Below, piece after piece: positions 8,566 to 18,786 of a DNA stretch of 39,052 nucleotides. Under the pieces are notes generated by a model that worked only from the letters and a program-made list of their open reading frames with translations, made no database searches and had not been told where the DNA came from. The position numbers and the translations under genes are program-made. Origin of the DNA: Candidatus Methylopumilus sp. (lineage in GTDB: Bacteria; Pseudomonadota; Gammaproteobacteria; Burkholderiales; Methylophilaceae); contig JAPLQN010000062.1 in the NCBI GenBank assembly GCA_026399645.1, forward strand, positions 1 to 39,052, given 5' to 3'. Every line of letters begins with the position of its first letter. The stretch's first letter is position 1.

Positions 8566-9545
8566 TGTGCCTCTTGCAATAGGGATTCATCTAACTGACT
8601 TAATAATGTCTCAATCGCCAAAATTTGATTGGTATCATTATTAACTTTTGCAATCTTTAATAAGTAAAACTGTGCACGTGCATGACGAGAATTTTTTTTG
8701 ACAACCTCGTCAAATACTTTCTTTGCTGCCACATAATCTTTAAGTTCAAATTGAGATAAAGCTTTAGTAAAAATTGCTTCAAGAGATTGAGGTTCACTTT
8801 TTAGCCAAAGGCTTGAAATCTCAAATAAACGGTCCCATTGCTTCTCTCGCTCAGCATCATAAGTTTGCATAAAATAAGGGCGTTTATCTAAGGGCGCATC
8901 CCAAAAAGGCACTTCAGTTGGAGCAGTCAATTCTATATCTTTACCTTGCTGCAATAATTTTTTTACCCACTCCACAGGTATACTATAAAAATAAGCAAAG
9001 CGTCCTGGGCTTTTAAAAGTAGTCACTCCAATCAGTTGCCCCTCGTCATCAAAAAGTCCACCACCAGACGCTCCCATAGAAAAGCCAGTTGAGGAGTGAA
9101 TGATATTTTCATTATCTAGAGAATATAAAGCTTTAATTTGCCCATACGACACAACTGGTTTAACAGCATTGCCACTATAACTTTTTGAAAAAACTGATTG
9201 CTCGTATGTGAGTTTTTTAGTGTCACCCAAAACAACCGGCTTAATATTTAAAAACTTAAATTGGAGTATGCATAAATCATGACGCCAGTCTGCTTTCATG
9301 CTGACAGGTGCAAATCGCTCACCATATTTTGCAATTTGTACCCCTTGAGAGTTAGCTATAACATGACAATTAGTTGCAACTTGATCTTCAGCTACAACAA
9401 TACCTGAACCAACGCCGTGGCCCCCTTTTGAATCAAGCACATGAACCTTCACGATTGAAGGTGAAACAGCAAAAGTAACCTCACTTGAAGCCATTGCAAA
9501 AACTATTTGAGGAATAAAAAATAGTAGGGTTAAAAATCGATACAT
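8562..9545 (-). CDS. Secreted trypsin-like serine protease with TPR tail
   Basis: Periplasmic S1C/Deg-like protease of 327 aa with a signal peptide cleaved near residue 19. The triad is complete: His61 (TNCHVI), Asp90 (RHDLCIL), Ser160 (MGASGGGLF), with oxyanion-hole glycines. Instead of a PDZ domain the C-terminal ~110 residues look like TPR helices (LSQFELKDYVAAKKVFDEVV, ARAQFYLLKIAKV), so substrate selection should differ from DegP. The chymotrypsin-like core is about 200 residues. It forms a two-gene unit with the lipoprotein downstream (ATGA overlap). Confidence 0.85.
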   Translation of the reverse strand: MYRFLTLLFFIPQIVFAMASSEVTFAVSPSIVKVHVLDSKGGHGVGSGIVVAEDQVATNCHVIANSQGVQIAKYGERFAPVSMKADWRHDLCILQFKFLNIKPVVLGDTKKLTYEQSVFSKSYSGNAVKPVVSYGQIKALYSLDNENIIHSSTGFSMGASGGGLFDDEGQLIGVTTFKSPGRFAYFYSIPVEWVKKLLQQGKDIELTAPTEVPFWDAPLDKRPYFMQTYDAEREKQWDRLFEISSLWLKSEPQSLEAIFTKALSQFELKDYVAAKKVFDEVVKKNSRHARAQFYLLKIAKVNNDTNQILAIETLLSQLDESLLQEAQ

Positions 9546-9616
9546 AACGAAAAAAATTTAACTAAGGGAATAGTAGATGGCGAACTAAAAAGCTTAGTTC
9601 CGTAAACATTCAAAAC

Positions 9617-10297
9617 TTAACCACATTTACTGTCACCACAACTTAAGCATGTAAGGCATCCGTCCATCATAATGACTGATTTCGTTTGGCATTTGCTACA
9701 GAGTTGTGAGCCTTTTGGATATCCTGTGCTGTCAATTTCTTCAGAATGTTTTTCCATATATTCAGCACGCTTTTCTTGCATCAATTTTTTTTGATGTTCA
9801 TCAGGCAAAGCTTTTTTAAGCATACCAATATCGATTAAATGTTGTTCAACCACTTCTCCAATTTCAGCCACTAAACTCGGCACGTACTTACCACCTTTTT
9901 TAAAGTAGCCGCCATTAGGATCAAATACGCTATGAAGCTCTTCGACCAAGAATGTCAAATCGCCACCTTTTCTGAATACAGCAGACATCACACGCGTCAA
10001 AGCTACAATCCATTGGAAGTGATCCATGTTTTTTGAGTTAATAAAAATTTCAAAAGGCCTACGATGTTCTTGCGGGGTGCCTTCATTCATAATGATGTCA
10101 TTGATTGTGATATAAAGTGCGTGCTCAGTCACAGGTGTTTTCACTTTATAAGTGGAGCCTGTAATTTTTTCAGGACGGCCTAAAGGCTCACCTAGTTGCA
10201 CAACGTTTTGGTTTTCTTTATAAGCTAGCGCATTCGCTTTATCTTCTTCAGAAACAACGTTGTAACCTACGATTTTTTTTTCAATTTTAATTGCCAT
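9617..10297 (-). CDS. nrdJb: Class II ribonucleotide reductase, C-terminal subunit NrdJb
   Basis: The C-terminal piece of an adenosylcobalamin-dependent ribonucleotide reductase, encoded separately as in Pseudomonas aeruginosa NrdJa/NrdJb. 226 aa, containing the TSCPD-like domain in the middle and a Cys-rich tail (CSKCQTK, CLTCLSCGDSKCG) that supplies zinc ligands and the redox-active thiols needed to re-reduce the active site in NrdJa. It starts 24 nt after nrdJa with its own AAAGGA site. Intact and expected to be essential for activity of the pair. Confidence 0.9.
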   Translation of the reverse strand: MAIKIEKKIVGYNVVSEEDKANALAYKENQNVVQLGEPLGRPEKITGSTYKVKTPVTEHALYITINDIIMNEGTPQEHRRPFEIFINSKNMDHFQWIVALTRVMSAVFRKGGDLTFLVEELHSVFDPNGGYFKKGGKYVPSLVAEIGEVVEQHLIDIGMLKKALPDEHQKKLMQEKRAEYMEKHSEEIDSTGYPKGSQLCSKCQTKSVIMMDGCLTCLSCGDSKCG

Positions 10298-10321
10298 TAT
10301 TTTCCTTTAATTTCTTAAGTC

Positions 10322-12484
10322 TTAGAACTTACCGTAATAACCTTCTTTTAACGCATCGTAAAGATTCGCTGCTGAATGAGTCTCACCATCATATTCAATC
10401 TCTTCATTACCCTTCACTTCAACTTGAGAGCCATCGTCTAAAGTAAATTTATAAGTGGTGTTCTCTAAATCTTTTTCTGTCACTAATACGCCTTGGAAAG
10501 CCTCAGGATTAAATCTAAAAGTCGTACAACCTTTAAGGCCTTTGTCATATGCATATAAATAAATATTTTTAAAGTCTTCGTAATCGTAGTCGGTTGGCAC
10601 GTTGATCGTTTTAGAAATCGAACTATCAATCCACTTTTGTGAAGCCGCTTGAATATCGACGTGCGCTTTCGCTTGAATCGTTGAGGAATCTAAAAAGTAA
10701 TCTGGTAATTTTTCATCTTCTTTTTCTGAAAATGGCATCGCATTTGAATTAATCAATTCGCGATACGCTAATAATTCGTATGAGTAGACATCCACTTTTT
10801 CTTTTGATTTCTTGCCTTCACGAATCACGTTACGACTATAGTGATGTGCAAAAGAAGGTTCAATTCCATTACTTGCATTGTTAGCCAAAGACAATGAAAT
10901 TGTGCCTGTCGGTGCAATTGAACTATGGTGTGTGAAACGCACACCTTGTTTAGCAATCTTATTACGAAGGCCTTCAGGGAATTGCTGCATATAGCGACTA
11001 TATTTACCGAGCAATACTTTGCCTTTAACTTTAGCGCCCACTTTAATACCATCGGCTGCCATCTCAGGACGCTTAGCTAACATGTCTGCAGTCACTACAA
11101 ACTCTTCTTCCATAATGGGAGCGGCACCTTTTTCTTCGGCTAAATCAATCCCTGCTTCCCAACCCACCTCGGCCAAAATACGGCTCACTTCGTCAGTGAA
11201 TTTTAAAGAAGCATCATCGCCATATTGCATTTTAAGCATCGTGAGTGATGAACCTAAACCTAAGTAACCCATACCGTGACGGCGTTTACGTATGATTTCT
11301 TTGCGTTGCTCTTCTAAAGGTAGGCCATTAATTTCAACCACGTTATCTAACATACGTGTAAAGATCGCAATCACTTCTTTATATTCAGCCCAATCAAAAA
11401 ATGCTTCATCGGTGAAAGGTTTTTTAACAAATTTTGTTAGGTTCACGGAACCTAACAAACAAGCACCATAAGGTGGGAGAGGTTGCTCACCGCAGGGGTT
11501 GGTGGCTCGAATGTTTTCGCAGAACCAGTTATTGTTCATTTCGTTCACGCGATCAATCAAAATAAAACCAGGCTCAGCAAAATCGTAAGTTGATGACATG
11601 ATGATGTCCCACAAACGTCTTGCTTTAATAGTTTTGTAAACGCGGCATGCAACTTTACCTGCGTCAATACCTTCCGCTTTAGTGAGGTACTTACCTTTAA
11701 CAGGCCACTCTCTCCAAACCACTTGGCTTTCGTCATTCACATTTAAACCATCAACGATAGATTCTTTTTCCGTGACAGGGAATGCTACTTTCCAATCGCT
11801 GTCAGCTTTGACCGCCTCCATAAATTCTTTAGTGATCAAGCATGAAAGATTAAATTGACGGAGTCGACCGTTTTCACGTTTTGCTTTAATAAAGTCAGTG
11901 ACATCTGGGTGGGCAATATCAAAAGTTGCCATTTGCGCACCACGTCGGCCACCAGCAGATGACACGGTGAAACACATCTTGTCGTAGATATCCATAAATG
12001 AAAGTGGGCCGCTTGTATAAGCGCCTGCGCCTGCCACAAAAGCACCTTTAGGTCTTAAGGTTGAAAATTCATAGCCGATACCGCATCCTGCTTTTAAGGT
12101 GAGTCCTGCTTCATGCACTTTATCTAAAATGCCAGACATACTGTCTTCAACGATACCTGATACCGTGCAGTTAATCGTCGAGGTCGCTGGCTTATGTTCT
12201 AGAGCACCTGCATTCGAAGTAATACGACCTGCTGGGATAGCGCCGTGTCTTAATGCCCATAAGAATTTTTCATACCATTCTTCTCTTTTAGCTGGAATTT
12301 CAACATCTGCTAAAGCTCTAGCCACACGCACAAAGGAATCATCGATACTTTTATCAACGTGCTCGCCCTGTTTTGATTTCAAACGATACTTTTTGTCCCA
12401 GATATCTAGTGAAACATCTTGAATTGGTATTTCGTGGTCTTGATGGTCACTTAATGTGGACTTTGGACGAACAGCTTTGAGCAT
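10322..12484 (-). CDS. nrdJa: Class II (B12-dependent) ribonucleotide reductase, catalytic subunit NrdJa
   Basis: Reduces ribonucleotides to deoxyribonucleotides using adenosylcobalamin to generate the thiyl radical, independent of oxygen. 720 aa, shorter than single-chain NrdJ because the C-terminus is in nrdJb. The active-site signature ATNPCGEQPLPPYGACLLGS and the paired cysteine in TINCTVSGIVEDS are present. The barrel motif TGTISLSLANNASNGIEPSF is also seen. AGGGGA precedes the ATG by 6 nt. A NrdR-type box lies about 75 bp upstream. No other reductase class and no cobalamin synthesis gene is in the window, so a B12 supply is needed from elsewhere. Confidence 0.95.
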   Translation of the reverse strand: MLKAVRPKSTLSDHQDHEIPIQDVSLDIWDKKYRLKSKQGEHVDKSIDDSFVRVARALADVEIPAKREEWYEKFLWALRHGAIPAGRITSNAGALEHKPATSTINCTVSGIVEDSMSGILDKVHEAGLTLKAGCGIGYEFSTLRPKGAFVAGAGAYTSGPLSFMDIYDKMCFTVSSAGGRRGAQMATFDIAHPDVTDFIKAKRENGRLRQFNLSCLITKEFMEAVKADSDWKVAFPVTEKESIVDGLNVNDESQVVWREWPVKGKYLTKAEGIDAGKVACRVYKTIKARRLWDIIMSSTYDFAEPGFILIDRVNEMNNNWFCENIRATNPCGEQPLPPYGACLLGSVNLTKFVKKPFTDEAFFDWAEYKEVIAIFTRMLDNVVEINGLPLEEQRKEIIRKRRHGMGYLGLGSSLTMLKMQYGDDASLKFTDEVSRILAEVGWEAGIDLAEEKGAAPIMEEEFVVTADMLAKRPEMAADGIKVGAKVKGKVLLGKYSRYMQQFPEGLRNKIAKQGVRFTHHSSIAPTGTISLSLANNASNGIEPSFAHHYSRNVIREGKKSKEKVDVYSYELLAYRELINSNAMPFSEKEDEKLPDYFLDSSTIQAKAHVDIQAASQKWIDSSISKTINVPTDYDYEDFKNIYLYAYDKGLKGCTTFRFNPEAFQGVLVTEKDLENTTYKFTLDDGSQVEVKGNEEIEYDGETHSAANLYDALKEGYYGKF

Positions 12485-12553
12485 GAATTTCCCCTGAATT
12501 ATTCTTTATTTAAATATATTTACTAAATTTGGTACTACATGGTATTTTTGCTT

Positions 12554-12577
12554 AAAACCACAACATATAGTGGTTTT
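12554..12577. promoter_or_regulatory. NrdR-like box upstream of nrdJa
   Basis: A perfect 8-bp inverted repeat AAAACCAC/GTGGTTTT encloses ACATATA. The core 12558-12573 matches 13 of 16 positions of the commonly cited NrdR consensus ACACWATATATWGTGT. NrdR boxes usually come in pairs one helical-turn multiple apart; I see no equally good partner on either side. The site is 70-93 bp before the nrdJa start. Confidence 0.65.
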
Positions 12578-12638
12578 GTAGACATATTATCCATGACCTA
12601 GTAGTCCGTCAATTGAAATCTATGCACAAATTTAGGGC

Positions 12639-12672
12639 AAAAGTTAACCTCTATTTTTCGAGCTTAACTTTT
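12639..12672. promoter_or_regulatory. 9-bp inverted repeat upstream of waaA
   Basis: AAAAGTTAA (12639-12647) and TTAACTTTT (12664-12672) are perfect inverted copies with a 16-nt spacer holding an additional CTC/GAG pair. It sits in the 264-bp divergent region between nrdJa and waaA, about 77 bp before waaA. Operator or mRNA hairpin; no protein can be named. Apart from this, the NrdR-like box and AT-rich promoter-like sequence, I see nothing else in this gap. Confidence 0.35.
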
Positions 12673-12748
12673 AAAACTTAAGCAAGACCTTTCTCTAAAA
12701 ATAAATTAAACACAAGTTCATCAAGATGGTTTATGCGAAAATATCTCC

Positions 12749-14014
12749 ATGATTCGCTTTTTCTATAGTCTTTTAGTCTATTTTCTTCTCCCATTCACCT
12801 GCTTTAAGTTGATTTACCGAGGTTTTAGACAGCCTGACTACCTAAAATATTGGGGTGAGCGCTATGGTTTTTATAGTGCTTCTACAAAAAAAATCTGGGG
12901 TACACGAAAAATACTTTGGATTCATGCTGTTTCTGTAGGTGAAACGAAAGCTGCGATTCCATTGATTAAACTTTTTTTAAAAAAATATCCGCGTCATTAT
13001 TTACTCATCACGCACGGCACACCCACAGGACGAGCGACTTCAATTGATGTTAAAGATTCTCGAATTAACCGTATCTATCTTCCCTTCGATACCCCCGATG
13101 CCACAACAAGATTTTTAAATGCCTTTAAACCAGAAATGGGACTCTTACTTGAAACAGAGCTTTGGTTTAATTTAACTCATCAAGCCTTTCAAAAATCCAT
13201 TCCACTTTACTTAGTGAATGCACGATTATCTGAAAAATCTTTTCAGCTTTATAAAAGAATTACACTTCTTGTGAAACCATCCCTTCAAGAACTAAAAGGT
13301 GTTCTAGCGCAAACAAGAAATGATGCGAAACGCTTTGAAGCGCTTGGCGCGAAAAATGTTGAAGTGATGGGCAATTTAAAATTTGATGTGACTCCTCCGC
13401 GTGATACAAAAAAACAAGGTGCAGCACTCAAAAAACATTTACATTTAAAAAATCAGTTGGTACTTTTGATTGCGAGTTCAAGACAAGGTGAAGAAGAAAT
13501 TATTCTGCAGCGCTTATTAAAGCTTCAATATAAAAATCTCGTCACAATTTTTGTACCGCGACATCCACAACGATTTAAAGAAGTTGCGCTGATGTTAAAA
13601 AAATATCGTGCGTCATTTGTTAAACGCAGCGATAAAAAAATCAAAGTCAAACCTTGCCAATTTATTTTAGGAGACTCTATGGGTGAGATGTACAGTTATT
13701 ACAGCTTAGCGAATATTGCGCTCATGGGTGGCACGATATTGCCCTATGGCGGACAGAACCTTATTGAATCCATGGCGATGAAAGTGCCAGTGATTTTAGG
13801 TCCTCATACTTATAACTTTCATGATGTATCGAATGAAGCCATTCGCAAAGGTGCAGGATTGAGAATTCAAACATTGGATGAGCTAGAAAAAGTCTTACCT
13901 CAAATGCTTAAGTCATCTACTCAATTAAAAATGAAGAAAGCATGCAGCGAAATAATACATATACATCAGGGCGCTACATTAAAAATCTTAGATACAATTA
14001 AATCTATGATTTAA
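12749..14014 (+). CDS. waaA: 3-deoxy-D-manno-octulosonic acid transferase WaaA (KdtA)
   Basis: Inner-membrane glycosyltransferase (GT30) that adds Kdo from CMP-Kdo to lipid IVA in LPS assembly. 421 aa, a normal length. It begins with a short membrane anchor (FFYSLLVYFLLPF). The catalytic Glu is in HAVSVGETKAA. GNLKFD, ASSRQGEEEII, PRHPQRF, and the CMP-binding region GDSMGEMYSYYSLAN plus PYGGQNLIE follow in order. The upstream ribosome-binding site is weak. Its 3' end overlaps the convergent isochorismatase gene by 11 nt. Confidence 0.95.
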   Translation: MIRFFYSLLVYFLLPFTCFKLIYRGFRQPDYLKYWGERYGFYSASTKKIWGTRKILWIHAVSVGETKAAIPLIKLFLKKYPRHYLLITHGTPTGRATSIDVKDSRINRIYLPFDTPDATTRFLNAFKPEMGLLLETELWFNLTHQAFQKSIPLYLVNARLSEKSFQLYKRITLLVKPSLQELKGVLAQTRNDAKRFEALGAKNVEVMGNLKFDVTPPRDTKKQGAALKKHLHLKNQLVLLIASSRQGEEEIILQRLLKLQYKNLVTIFVPRHPQRFKEVALMLKKYRASFVKRSDKKIKVKPCQFILGDSMGEMYSYYSLANIALMGGTILPYGGQNLIESMAMKVPVILGPHTYNFHDVSNEAIRKGAGLRIQTLDELEKVLPQMLKSSTQLKMKKACSEIIHIHQGATLKILDTIKSMI

Positions 14015-14549
14015 TAAGTTTGGCAATCGCTTTAAAGTGATCGCCTTCCGCCGCTCGCAACCATTCAAAAATCACGGACTCTATATTCGTCACCACAATA
14101 CCTTCTAATCTTAATCGCGCGATCGCGTTTTGGTGATTAAGGTTCGACCTTGAAAGTGTTGCATCTTCTACCACAAATACTTCTTTGCCTGCTGCTTTCA
14201 GAGCTAATGATGTTTGTAAAATACAAATGTGTGTTTCTAACCCACATAAAATAATTTGTGGTCTTGATTTCACTAACGCACTTTTAAATTTAGATTCATC
14301 AAGGCATGAGAATGCTTTTTTTTCAATGGCAGAATTGAGTAATAGTGATTTTAATTTTTTGACTGTTAATCCCAAGCCTTTAGGATATTGCTCTGTATAA
14401 AGACAAGGCACTTCTAAAATTTTTGCTGCTTGAATGAGAATGCTTGATGCATCAATGACTTTTTTAATTTCACTTTTGGGCATGACATCCACAAGCTTGT
14501 CTTGGATATCAATCACTACAACTTGACTTAAAAGTTGATCATTAATCAT
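14004..14549 (-). CDS. Isochorismatase-like cysteine hydrolase
   Basis: Cytoplasmic isochorismatase/nicotinamidase superfamily protein of 181 aa, like YcaC. The catalytic Asp is in VVIDIQDKLV, the Lys probably in the AIEKKAFSC region, and the Cys in CGLETHICILQTSLAL, with the preceding cis-peptide glycine-leucine. Substrate unknown. It follows the PIMT-like gene by 6 nt, so the two form an operon. It overlaps waaA tail to tail. Confidence 0.85.
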   Translation of the reverse strand: MINDQLLSQVVVIDIQDKLVDVMPKSEIKKVIDASSILIQAAKILEVPCLYTEQYPKGLGLTVKKLKSLLLNSAIEKKAFSCLDESKFKSALVKSRPQIILCGLETHICILQTSLALKAAGKEVFVVEDATLSRSNLNHQNAIARLRLEGIVVTNIESVIFEWLRAAEGDHFKAIAKLIKS

Positions 14550-14555
14550 TAGAAA

Positions 14556-15215
14556 TTAAAATACAAATGTATTTTCATGTTTAACGTACAAAGAAGGTAC
14601 AACCGTTTCAAATAAAATTTCTTCTTCAAAATCTTGATTGCTAGATCTTGTAATTAAAGTCGCATGCATCGAGGGGGCTTCACCCAAGATGGCTAAGAGC
14701 TTTCCATTTACATTTAATTGATTGCGAATACTTTCTGGCAGATGAGGTAAAGAACCCGTAAATAAAATAGCATCGTAAGGTTGGTTTGTTAACCAGCCCA
14801 ATGAACCATCACCTGTCACAAATTCAATATTGTTAAGTTTTATTTTTTGACAGTTTTGTTTAGCGAGTTTTGTGAAATAAGGATTGATGTCAACTGACAC
14901 CACGTTTTTAGCTAAACTTGCCGTCAGCGCTGTGAGATAGCCGCTTCCAGAACCCACTACTAAGACATGGTCTTTTTTTTGAAGCGATAAGGATTGAATG
15001 AGTCTTGCTTCTAATTTAGGTGACAACATGCACACATTATTATGTAAAGGAATTTCAGTATCCGCGAAAGCTACCCCCTGATATTCAGTCGGTACAAATT
15101 TTTCACGCGGCACTTGATGAAGCAAATTAAGCACATCGGGATCTAAGACTTCCCAAGTACGTATTTGCTGCTCAATCATATTAAAACGATGTTGTTCATT
15201 AGCATTCATTTTCAT
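14556..15215 (-). CDS. Protein-L-isoaspartate O-methyltransferase family protein
   Basis: SAM-dependent methyltransferase of the PIMT family. A 241-aa frame opens at 15281, but homology-like sequence starts only at MKMNANEQHRFNMIEQQIRTW, so I set the start at the ATG 15215 (219 aa); 15209 is also possible. Motif I is VLVVGSGSGYLTAL, followed by VVSVDINPYF and the NIEFVTGDGS region. The early helix REKFVP matches PIMT. A betaproteobacterial subgroup of this family often sits beside tolC rather than surE/nlpD and may not repair isoaspartate; function is thus open. A TATAAT lies 7 nt before the start codon. Confidence 0.8.
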   Translation of the reverse strand: MKMNANEQHRFNMIEQQIRTWEVLDPDVLNLLHQVPREKFVPTEYQGVAFADTEIPLHNNVCMLSPKLEARLIQSLSLQKKDHVLVVGSGSGYLTALTASLAKNVVSVDINPYFTKLAKQNCQKIKLNNIEFVTGDGSLGWLTNQPYDAILFTGSLPHLPESIRNQLNVNGKLLAILGEAPSMHATLITRSSNQDFEEEILFETVVPSLYVKHENTFVF

Positions 15216-15222
15216 GTGCACA

Positions 15223-15228
15223 TTATAA
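15223..15228 (-). promoter_or_regulatory. Candidate -10 of the PIMT-like gene
   Basis: On the minus strand TATAAT is followed by GTGCAC and then the ATG at 15215, so transcription could begin at or next to the start codon. No good -35 is seen 16-18 bp upstream. Perfect -10 matches also arise by chance in AT-rich DNA. Confidence 0.35.
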
Positions 15229-15299
15229 CCAAAGAAAAGTTCATCATTTTGATATAGATTAAATATAAATCTAACTTGCATTTCATGGAGGTTTCGCGT

Positions 15300-17335
<2,036 letters not shown>

Positions 17336-18136
17336 ATGGATATCTCACTTTATTTTTCAAGTTTGATTCTAGGGCTTATTGAAGGAGCTACTGAATTTTT
17401 ACCTGTAAGCTCTACAGGACATTTGATTATTGCGGGTGAGCTTTTAAATTTTAACCAAGCTTCCGCCAATGTTTTTGAAATCTTCATTCAATTAGGTGCC
17501 ATTCTTGCAATTGTGGTTGAGTATCGCAAAATACTTTTTAAAGTCGCGAGTGGAGCCCTTCATGATAGAACTTCTCAAGACTTTGTCTTACGTCTCTTCA
17601 TTGCATTTTTACCAGCAGCGATCTTAGGTCTTTTATTTCATAAAGCGATTAAAGCTTATTTATTTTCGCCACTTTATGTGTCACTCGCTCTCATCTTAGG
17701 TGGAATTGTGATGATAGCTATTGAAAAACGCCCCTTAAAAATCAATACACAAACCACAAATGATATCAGCATGATGCAAGCATTTAAAATTGGTTGTGCG
17801 CAATGTTTATCATTAATTCCTGGTGTATCAAGAGCTGCTGCAACAATCATGGGTGGCATGCTTACAGGATTAAATCGTCAAATAGCCACTGAATTTTCTT
17901 TTTATCTTGCGATCCCTATCATTACGGCAGCATCCCTTTTTGATTTACTCAAAAATTTCCATGATTTAACCTTGCAAGATTTACCTATTTTTGTCATTGG
18001 TTTTGTCACTGCATTTCTAAGTGCTTATGCTGTCATTAAACTTTTTATTCGTTTTGTCGCCACACATACCTTTATTTCTTTTGCTTGGTATCGCATCATC
18101 TTAGGCATTCTTGTTTTTATTTACTTTAGTAGGTGA
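17336..18136 (+). CDS. uppP: Undecaprenyl-diphosphatase UppP (BacA)
   Basis: Integral membrane phosphatase that recycles undecaprenyl pyrophosphate for peptidoglycan and O-antigen synthesis. 266 aa with about eight hydrophobic helices. Motif 1 is EGATEFLPVSSTGHL (Glu16, Glu20, Ser25, His29) and motif 2 is PGVSRAAATI, containing the catalytic Arg. Its ATG immediately follows the thiC TAA, so its translation probably depends on thiC being translated. That would place a cell-wall gene under indirect TPP influence unless an internal promoter exists inside thiC. Confidence 0.95.
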   Translation: MDISLYFSSLILGLIEGATEFLPVSSTGHLIIAGELLNFNQASANVFEIFIQLGAILAIVVEYRKILFKVASGALHDRTSQDFVLRLFIAFLPAAILGLLFHKAIKAYLFSPLYVSLALILGGIVMIAIEKRPLKINTQTTNDISMMQAFKIGCAQCLSLIPGVSRAAATIMGGMLTGLNRQIATEFSFYLAIPIITAASLFDLLKNFHDLTLQDLPIFVIGFVTAFLSAYAVIKLFIRFVATHTFISFAWYRIILGILVFIYFSR

Positions 18137-18138
18137 TC

Positions 18139-18786
18139 ATGTCTAACCATCGAGCACTCATTGAAAAACTCCATGGCATAGCTAAAAAAGCGGAACGTCA
18201 ATCTGTCACCATCGAAGGAGGTTTGTCAGCACTCAATCACTTTGGATTTTCATTAATTAGTTTTTTATTGGCACTCCCTTTTATGCAGCCATTTCCAGTG
18301 GGTCCTATCAGTGTATTAGGAGGGGTTACTTTCGCCGCATTTGGCTTGCAAATTTTAAAGGGGTATACCACTCCACATTTACCTCAGAAAATAAATGGGA
18401 TTGTTTTAAGTGCTGATAATTGGCGACGCATTACAAATACTGCCATTAAAATTATTCAGTGGACTGAAAAATTTACTAGGCCACGTTTAGCTTTGTTAAT
18501 TCGAGGTTCTTTAGGTGTCAAAATTGAAGCTTCTATTCTCATTCTCTCAGGTGTCCTCATGGCCGTGCCTTTTGGCATACTCCCATTAAATAATTTCTTC
18601 CCAGGCCTTGCCATTGTATTTTGTGCATTAGGTCAACTCCATAAAGATGGATTTTTTATTTTGATTGCATTCTTTTGGATTCTTTTTACCATTCTTTATT
18701 TTGCTGCATTTTTTATAGGTCTCTACCTTTTGGGGCTAGAAGGATTCCATAATTTCAGCCACTGGCTCCACCAACTCTTTTCATGA
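18139..18786 (+). CDS. exoD: Exopolysaccharide synthesis ExoD-like membrane protein
   Basis: ExoD-family inner-membrane protein, 215 aa from the ATG at 18139. An in-frame GTG at 18133 would overlap uppP. It contains the family pattern ALNHFGFSLISFLLALPF(x)QPFPVGPIS, followed by a central basic segment (TEKFTRPRL) and two C-terminal hydrophobic helices with an intervening LHKDGFFIL motif. In rhizobia ExoD affects exopolysaccharide production; the molecular function is unknown. It overlaps mutY by 4 nt (ATGA). Confidence 0.88.
   Translation: MSNHRALIEKLHGIAKKAERQSVTIEGGLSALNHFGFSLISFLLALPFMQPFPVGPISVLGGVTFAAFGLQILKGYTTPHLPQKINGIVLSADNWRRITNTAIKIIQWTEKFTRPRLALLIRGSLGVKIEASILILSGVLMAVPFGILPLNNFFPGLAIVFCALGQLHKDGFFILIAFFWILFTILYFAAFFIGLYLLGLEGFHNFSHWLHQLFS

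Noticed and set aside
9582-9600. GAACTAA/TTAGTTC hairpin between the protease and nrdJb
   Set aside because: The stem is short and AT-rich and no T-run follows directly on either strand, so it is not convincing as a terminator.
12099-12422. 107-codon frame antisense to nrdJa
   Set aside because: Opposite conserved coding sequence, no ribosome-binding site, no recognisable motif.
12485-12748. Cobalamin riboswitch upstream of nrdJa
   Set aside because: No B12-box or recognisable aptamer core was found; the NrdR-like palindrome explains control better.
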